Assembly: GCF_040370365.1 (NCBI RefSeq)
Contig: NZ_BAABWQ010000003.1
Coordinates: 186,001-250,000, forward strand
Source of the DNA: Shimia sp040370365
Lineage (GTDB): Bacteria > Pseudomonadota > Alphaproteobacteria > Rhodobacterales > Rhodobacteraceae
Direction: 5' to 3'
DNA length: 64,000 nt
Under the pieces are notes generated by a model, which was given only the letters and a program-made list of their open reading frames with translations, ran no database searches and had not been told where the DNA came from. How positions within the stretch are numbered: position 1 is the stretch's first letter; each line of letters begins with the position of its first letter. A program made the translations under genes and the position numbers. Shown here in pieces: positions 59,579-64,000 of this stretch.

Positions 59579-60007
59579 ATGGCCGTAATCGCCACACTTG
59601 CACAGAAAATTCAGGACAGCTTTGTGAAGCAAAGCATGATGGCCACGATGGGAGCCGAACTCACTGAGATAACAGAGGGGTCTGTGACCATACGCGCGCC
59701 TGTCTTACCGTCTTGCCAACAACAACACGGCTATGGCCACGCCGCCCTGACCTTTGGCCTGGGTGACAGCGCCGCTGGATATTCCGCATTGTCGATCATG
59801 CCAAAAGAGGCAGAGGTCTTAACCAGCGAAATGAAAATCCATCTGCTGGCCCCGGCACAAGGCGACATGCTGGAGGCGGTGGGCAAAGTGATCAAACCGG
59901 GCCGCAGGCTGGTAATCGTGCAGGCCGAGGTCTTTGCGATCATGGGCGCGAACCGCACCCAAATTGCTCTGATGACCGGCACGATGGTGCCGATTTTACC
60001 CAAGTAA
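59579..60007 (+). CDS. PaaI-family thioesterase
   Basis: Hot-dog-fold protein of 142 aa. It has FVKQSMMATMGAELTEITEGSVTIRAPV, the catalytic loop QQHGYGHAALTFGLGDSAAGYSAL with HGG-like geometry, and a C-terminal sheet RLVIVQAEVFAI. It hydrolyses acyl-CoA or acyl-ACP esters of unknown kind. The ATG at 59579 has GGAGG five bases upstream, inside an earlier in-frame ATG codon context (59567), so the second ATG is chosen. Confidence 0.85.
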   Translation: MAVIATLAQKIQDSFVKQSMMATMGAELTEITEGSVTIRAPVLPSCQQQHGYGHAALTFGLGDSAAGYSALSIMPKEAEVLTSEMKIHLLAPAQGDMLEAVGKVIKPGRRLVIVQAEVFAIMGANRTQIALMTGTMVPILPK

Positions 60008-60011
60008 CGCA

Positions 60012-60045
60012 AAAACCAAAAAGGCGGCCCCACTGGACCGCCTTT
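60012..60045. terminator. Bidirectional terminator between the thioesterase and folD
   Basis: AAAGGCGGCCC, CACT, GGACCGCCTTT (one G-U) with A runs on the left and TTT on the right. On the minus strand it follows the folD stop and runs into TTGGTTTTTG. Confidence 0.85.
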
Positions 60046-60065
60046 CACCGGAAACCTGCGCAAGT

Positions 60066-60968
60066 TTACGCCGTCAAACCTTCAGGCTCTGCCAACCCAT
60101 TCGCGCGACAACATGCTGTGACCGTGTTGGCCAACAAACACGCAATGGTCATCGGGCCAACGCCACCCGGAACAGGTGTAATCGCGCCAGCCACGGCGGC
60201 TGCGCTTTCATAGTGCACGTCACCGACAAGGCGGGTCTTGCCCTCGCCTTTTTCTGGCGCGTCGATGCGGTTGATGCCCACGTCAATCACCGTGGCACCC
60301 TCTTTGATCCAATCGCCCGGCACCATCTCAGGGCGGCCAACGGCCGCCACCACAATATCCGCGCGTTTCACGACCTCTGGCAAGTCTTTGGTGCGGCTGT
60401 GTGCGATGGTCACGGTACAGCTGTCGCCCAACAGAAGCTGCGCCATTGGTTTGCCTACGATGTTGGAACGCCCAATCACAACCGCATCCAGCCCGGACAG
60501 CGACCCGTGGTGGTCACGCAGCATCATCAAACAGCCCAGCGGCGTACATGGCACCATGCTCTTCTGGCCCGTCCCCAACAGGCCGACGTTGGAAATGTGG
60601 AACCCATCCACATCTTTCTCCGGCGCAACAGAGTTGATCACCAGGTCTTCATCTAAATGTTTGGGCAGCGGAAGTTGCACCAAAATACCATGCACGGTTG
60701 GATCGTTGTTCAGCGTGTCGATCACCGCCAGCAAATCGGCCTCTGATGTGTCCGCATCAAGCTTATGCTCGTAGCTGTTCATGCCCACTTCAACGGTCTG
60801 CTTGCCCTTAGAGCGCACATAAACCTGACTTGCAGGGTCTTCTCCCACCAGCACCACGGCCAAACCCGGGGTGATGCCGTTCTCTTCCTTTAGACGAGCC
60901 ACATGTCCCGCCACTTTCTCACGAACTGTGGCGGCAAAAGCCTTTCCGTCGATCACTTGCGCTGTCAT
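60066..60968 (-). CDS. folD: Bifunctional methylene-THF dehydrogenase/methenyl-THF cyclohydrolase
   Basis: Protein of 300 aa with all canonical FolD features: Tyr50 and Lys54 in VYVRSKGKQ, Gln in VQLPLPKHL, EKDVDGFH, PCTPLGCLMML, the nucleotide motif VIGRSNIVGKP (Arg for NADP) and TPVPGGVGPMT. It interconverts methylene-, methenyl- and 10-formyl-THF. The ATG at 60968 is used; the frame runs 46 codons further upstream into folD2. It is the last gene of the fhs - chorismate mutase - folD2 - folD operon. Confidence 0.95.
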   Translation of the reverse strand: MTAQVIDGKAFAATVREKVAGHVARLKEENGITPGLAVVLVGEDPASQVYVRSKGKQTVEVGMNSYEHKLDADTSEADLLAVIDTLNNDPTVHGILVQLPLPKHLDEDLVINSVAPEKDVDGFHISNVGLLGTGQKSMVPCTPLGCLMMLRDHHGSLSGLDAVVIGRSNIVGKPMAQLLLGDSCTVTIAHSRTKDLPEVVKRADIVVAAVGRPEMVPGDWIKEGATVIDVGINRIDAPEKGEGKTRLVGDVHYESAAAVAGAITPVPGGVGPMTIACLLANTVTACCRANGLAEPEGLTA

Positions 60969-60979
60969 CTCAGTTTTCC

Positions 60980-61873
60980 TTACACATCTGTCCGGGCATA
61001 GCTGTCCCGATAATGGTCCATCTGCATCCGTGTCGCCAACACGGCGTTTTTCATCAAGGTCGCCACTGTCACAGGACCCACGCCACCGGGTACGGGCGTG
61101 ATCCAACCAGCCACGTCAGAGCAACTCGCGAAATCGGCGTCACCAACCGTGCGCGCACCATCCGGCGTCTCAACACGATTGATGCCAATGTCGATCACCG
61201 CCGCCCCCGGCTTGATCATGTCTCCTGTCACCAAACCGGGTTTGCCCACAGCGACAAATACCGCATCCGCTGCCCGGCTGTGCATCGCAACAGAGCGCGT
61301 CATATGGTGACACACCGTCACCGTCGCACCCAGACCCATCATCAGGAAGGCAATGGGCTTGCCCACAATCTCGCTGTGCCCAATCACGGTCACGTTCAAC
61401 CCTTCCATCTGCAACGGCAGGGTTTTGAGGATCTCGACCGCAGCCACTGCCGTACAGGGCCCAAGCGCCAGATCGTTGTACACGATGTTGCCAATTGAGG
61501 CCGGGTGCATGCCCTCAACGTCTTTCAGCGGATGTACGGTTTTTTGCAGAGCTTTCACGGGGATATGATCCGGCAAAGGCCGCTGAATGATAATCCCGTT
61601 CACACGTGGATCATGGTTCAAACCCTGAAGAATGCCAATCAGCTGCTCAAGTGAAGTTTCCGCTGGATAACTGCGCGCTTCAAACTGCACGCCCGCACTC
61701 TCTGCCTGTTTTTGTTGGTTGCGCACATAGAGTTCTGCGGCGGCGCTGTCCCCAACACTGACAGACACCAAACGTGGCGACCAGCCAAGCTCGCTCAGCT
61801 TTTGCGCATCTGCCCTGACCTCTGCCCGCAGCTCCGCCGCAACCGCTTTTCCGTCAATCACCGCTGCGCGCAT
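60980..61873 (-). CDS. Second, divergent FolD paralogue (predicted dehydrogenase without cyclohydrolase)
   Basis: Protein of 297 aa, clearly FolD-like (IIQRPLPDHI, GLNVTVIGHSEIVGKP, ITPVPGGVGPVTVATL), next to a canonical folD. The active-site Tyr49 is kept in LYVRNQQKQ, but the lysine four residues later is Gln53; in human MTHFD1 the equivalent Lys56 is needed for cyclohydrolase activity. KDVDG is KDVEG, PCTP is PCTA, and GRS in the cofactor loop is GHS, which removes an NADP-phosphate-binding Arg. I predict an altered enzyme, perhaps an NAD-dependent methylene-THF dehydrogenase. Eleven bases separate it from folD and 13 from the chorismate mutase gene. Confidence 0.88.
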   Translation of the reverse strand: MRAAVIDGKAVAAELRAEVRADAQKLSELGWSPRLVSVSVGDSAAAELYVRNQQKQAESAGVQFEARSYPAETSLEQLIGILQGLNHDPRVNGIIIQRPLPDHIPVKALQKTVHPLKDVEGMHPASIGNIVYNDLALGPCTAVAAVEILKTLPLQMEGLNVTVIGHSEIVGKPIAFLMMGLGATVTVCHHMTRSVAMHSRAADAVFVAVGKPGLVTGDMIKPGAAVIDIGINRVETPDGARTVGDADFASCSDVAGWITPVPGGVGPVTVATLMKNAVLATRMQMDHYRDSYARTDV

Positions 61874-61886
61874 GTCGGGCTCCGCC

Positions 61887-62183
61887 TTATTCGAATTCTA
61901 TGGTTTTCGCTTCCCGCGCAATCGACCAATCAATGAGATGTCGCCAAAGCGTTTCAACGATCTGAGGGTCCAGTCCCTCCGCCGTGGCATTTGTCTTCAC
62001 CTTGGCCACCACATCCTCGATGCGGGCAGGAATGGAGGCCGGCAACCCAGCCTCCGTTTTGATTTCAACGGCGCGATCAATATAGCGCACCCGTTTCGCA
62101 AGCAGCTGAACCAACTCTTGGTCCAGCAGGTCGATCTGTGCCCGCAAAGTGGGCATATCCGGGCAGTCGGCGGGGCTCAGCAT
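61887..62183 (-). CDS. Chorismate mutase, AroQ type
   Basis: All-helical protein of 98 aa: TLRAQIDLLDQELVQLLAKRVRYIDRAVEIKTEAG, then ARIEDVVAKVKTNATAEGLDPQIVETLWRHLIDWSIARE. The conserved Arg11-type, Arg28-type and Lys39-type residues of AroQ are present. It turns chorismate into prephenate for Phe/Tyr. No secretion signal is seen. The ATG at 62183 follows GAGAGG; a TTG five codons upstream is less likely. It lies within a folate one-carbon operon, a combination seen in Rhodobacteraceae (recollection, not verified here). Confidence 0.88.
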   Translation of the reverse strand: MLSPADCPDMPTLRAQIDLLDQELVQLLAKRVRYIDRAVEIKTEAGLPASIPARIEDVVAKVKTNATAEGLDPQIVETLWRHLIDWSIAREAKTIEFE

Positions 62184-62242
62184 GACATCCTCTCGCAAGT
62201 GTTGCGCATGCCCTACCCCGCCTTTGCCGGAACCGCAATGCG

Positions 62243-63919
62243 TCAGAACAGACCTTCAACAAGACCTTCGTCGTTGATGCGAATACTCTCTGCAGCAGGG
62301 TGACGGGGAAGACCCGGCATGGTCATGATTTCACCGCAGATCACCACAACAAACCCAGCCCCCGCGCTCAGACGCACTTCACGTACCGGCACCGAATGCC
62401 CTGTGGGCGCCCCACGCAGGTTGGGGTCGGTCGAGAAGCTGTATTGTGTCTTCGCCATACAGACCGGGAGATGGCCATACCCTGCCTCTTCCCATGTCTT
62501 AAGCTGGTCACGGATCTTCTTGTCCGCAAGCACTTCGTCCGCGCGGTAGATCGAGGTTGCCACACGTTCGATTTTCTCAAACAGGCTCAGATCATCATTG
62601 TAAAGCGGTGCAAACTGGCTCACGCCTGCATCCGCAATTTCCGCAATCCGGGTTGCCAGCTCTTTGGTGCCTTCGGACCCTTTGGCCCAGTGCTGGCACA
62701 GGATGGCCTCAGAGCCTTGGCCTTGGACATAGTCCATGACCGCCTGAACTTCGGCATCAGTGTCCGTCACAAAGTGGTTGATCGCAACCACAACCGGCAC
62801 ACCAAATTGCTTCAGGTTGCCGATGTGACGACCCAAGTTTGCGCAGCCCTCATTCACGGCATCGACGTTCTCCGCACCGAGGTCTGCTTTCGCAACGCCG
62901 CCGTTCATTTTCATCGCGCGGATGGTGGCCACCAGCACAACCGCATCAGGGGCAAGCCCCGCTTTGCGGCATTTGATGTTCATGAACTTCTCGGCTCCCA
63001 AATCGGCGCCAAAGCCCGCTTCGGTCACAACATAATCGGCAACTTTCAGCGCCGTGGTTGTCGCAATAACAGAGTTACAGCCATGCGCGATGTTGGCAAA
63101 GGGACCGCCATGCACAAAGGCCGGGTTGTTTTCCAGCGTCTGCACCAGGTTTGGCTGCATCGCGTCTTTCAGCAGAACGGTCATTGCGCCGTCGGCTTTG
63201 ATGTCACGTGCATAGATCGGGCTGCGGTCACGACGGTAGGCCACAATCATGTCGCCCAAACGTTTCTGCAAATCGGCTAGATCGTTAGATAGGCACAGAA
63301 TTGCCATAACTTCAGAGGCCACAGTGATGTCAAACCCGGTCTGACGCGGGAACCCGTTGGCCACCCCACCAAGGCTGGTCACCGTGTCGCGCAGCGCACG
63401 ATCGTTCATGTCCAGAACACGACGCCATGCCACACGGCGCTCGTCGATTTCCAGCTCGTTGCCCCAATAGATGTGGTTGTCAATCATCGCGCTCAGCAGG
63501 TTATGCGCGCTGGTGATGGCATGAAAGTCACCTGTGAAATGTAGGTTCATCTCTTCCATTGGTACGATCTGCGCATAACCGCCACCTGCGGCGCCGCCCT
63601 TCATCCCAAAGTTCGGGCCCAAGGAGGCCTCACGGATACACACGGCGGCCTTTTTGCCAATCGCATTCAGGCCGTCACCAAGACCAACAGTGGTGGTGGT
63701 CTTGCCTTCACCAGCTGGCGTTGGGTTGATCGCCGTGACAAGGATCAGCTTGCCATTGTCGCGATCTTGCACGGAATTGATGAACTCTTGGCTCACCTTG
63801 GCTTTGTCGTGGCCATACGGCAGCAAATCGTCACTGCCGATACCCAGCTTGGCACCAATCTCTTGAATCGGCTGTTTTTTGGCCTCGCGGGCGATTTGGA
63901 TGTCGGTTTTGAAACTCAT
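62243..63919 (-). CDS. fhs: Formate-tetrahydrofolate ligase
   Basis: Protein of 558 aa. The P-loop is TPAGEGKTTTTVGLGDGL, followed by CIREASLGPNFGMKGGAAGGGYAQIVPMEEMNLHFTGD, which is the family hallmark, and VVVAINHFVTDTDAE. It converts formate, THF and ATP to 10-formyl-THF. The ATG at 63919 (MSFKTDIQIA) is preferred over a codon five positions upstream. With the two FolD proteins it gives a complete reversible route between formate and methylene-THF. The 81 bases beyond it hold the promoter region. Confidence 0.96.
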   Translation of the reverse strand: MSFKTDIQIAREAKKQPIQEIGAKLGIGSDDLLPYGHDKAKVSQEFINSVQDRDNGKLILVTAINPTPAGEGKTTTTVGLGDGLNAIGKKAAVCIREASLGPNFGMKGGAAGGGYAQIVPMEEMNLHFTGDFHAITSAHNLLSAMIDNHIYWGNELEIDERRVAWRRVLDMNDRALRDTVTSLGGVANGFPRQTGFDITVASEVMAILCLSNDLADLQKRLGDMIVAYRRDRSPIYARDIKADGAMTVLLKDAMQPNLVQTLENNPAFVHGGPFANIAHGCNSVIATTTALKVADYVVTEAGFGADLGAEKFMNIKCRKAGLAPDAVVLVATIRAMKMNGGVAKADLGAENVDAVNEGCANLGRHIGNLKQFGVPVVVAINHFVTDTDAEVQAVMDYVQGQGSEAILCQHWAKGSEGTKELATRIAEIADAGVSQFAPLYNDDLSLFEKIERVATSIYRADEVLADKKIRDQLKTWEEAGYGHLPVCMAKTQYSFSTDPNLRGAPTGHSVPVREVRLSAGAGFVVVICGEIMTMPGLPRHPAAESIRINDEGLVEGLF

Positions 63920-64000
63920 GTCAGTCCCTGTCACGTAAATGTTGAGGCTCTCTCGCCCCTTTTGTAACGCCCTCAGGGGCGACGGCGAGATGCATTTCCG

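Noticed and set aside
60969..61106. 46-codon N-terminal extension of folD
   Set aside because: The extension overlaps folD2 in another frame and has no homology; the conserved MTAQVIDGKA starts at 60968 with an AGGA upstream.
1..64000. tRNA, rRNA, CRISPR, IS element, prophage or integrative element
   Set aside because: None was visible: no cloverleaf with conserved arms, no repeat-spacer array, no transposase or integrase, and no att-like duplications.

Overview
The window looks like a chromosomal segment of a marine alphaproteobacterium of the order Rhodobacterales (Roseobacter group). The evidence is a SAM/SAH-type riboswitch in front of metK (a class known essentially from Rhodobacterales), a CP4-like class II EPSP synthase, an Irr-type Fur regulator divergent from fabA, a DUF6525-like protein, a ligase-associated helicase/PdeM pair and an H-NOX/hybrid-kinase pair. 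Coding density is high. I see no tRNA, rRNA, CRISPR array, phage or insertion sequence. The species assignment is inference.

Layout. 1-4.9 kb: the 3' tip of an outer-membrane protein gene, trpA, a nitric-oxide-sensing H-NOX with its overlapping hybrid histidine kinase, an FMN L-lactate dehydrogenase behind a perfect palindrome, and a small sulfotransferase-like protein. 4.9-9.1 kb: rplY, a divergent AraC regulator/SDR pair, and bpt with a VOC protein. 9.3-16.3 kb: a peptide ABC importer (fused double ATPase divergent from binding protein and two permeases) with an M20 deacetylase four bases behind the ATPase. 16.3-19.5 kb: VOC protein, ada, a PEP-mutase-family protein and a methyltransferase. 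19.6-25.7 kb: aroA, cmk and rpsA in one direction, interrupted by a membrane protein and a nitroreductase/HxlR/DUF6525 block. 25.9-36.7 kb: a long minus-strand RNA and envelope maintenance run miaB, OmpA-like protein, lipoprotein, phoH, ybeY, corC-like, lnt, metK, a BASS transporter and trmB.

36.8-44 kb: two unknown genes, a quinone-oxidoreductase-like MDR, irr, then the unsaturated fatty acid genes fabA, fabB and fabI. The fabA-fabB gap holds two homologous small lipoprotein genes, the first frameshifted. The second carries a near-copy of the fabB promoter. 44-50 kb: a seven-gene tightly packed minus-strand operon (HAD dehalogenase, hydrolase, threonine-dehydratase-like enzyme, EEP nuclease, PcaD, esterase, and a PcaB-like protein that has lost its catalytic loop). 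50.2-56 kb: SlyD-like FKBP, nitronate monooxygenase, MFS pump, Zn alcohol dehydrogenase, a small unknown and an enolase-superfamily dehydratase. 56-60 kb: a SqrR/BigR-like thiol regulator directly in front of the DEXH helicase and PdeM nuclease, then a thioesterase. 60-64 kb: a one-carbon operon fhs, chorismate mutase, folD2 and folD.

The observations most worth following are: folD2, which naturally has Gln where FolD/MTHFD1 has the lysine needed for cyclohydrolase activity; the duplicated fabB promoter driving a lipoprotein gene; the thiol regulator coupled to a DNA-repair helicase; the shared W-V-D-P module in the OmpA-like protein and the neighbouring lipoprotein; and the PcaB-derived pseudoenzyme in the seven-gene operon.
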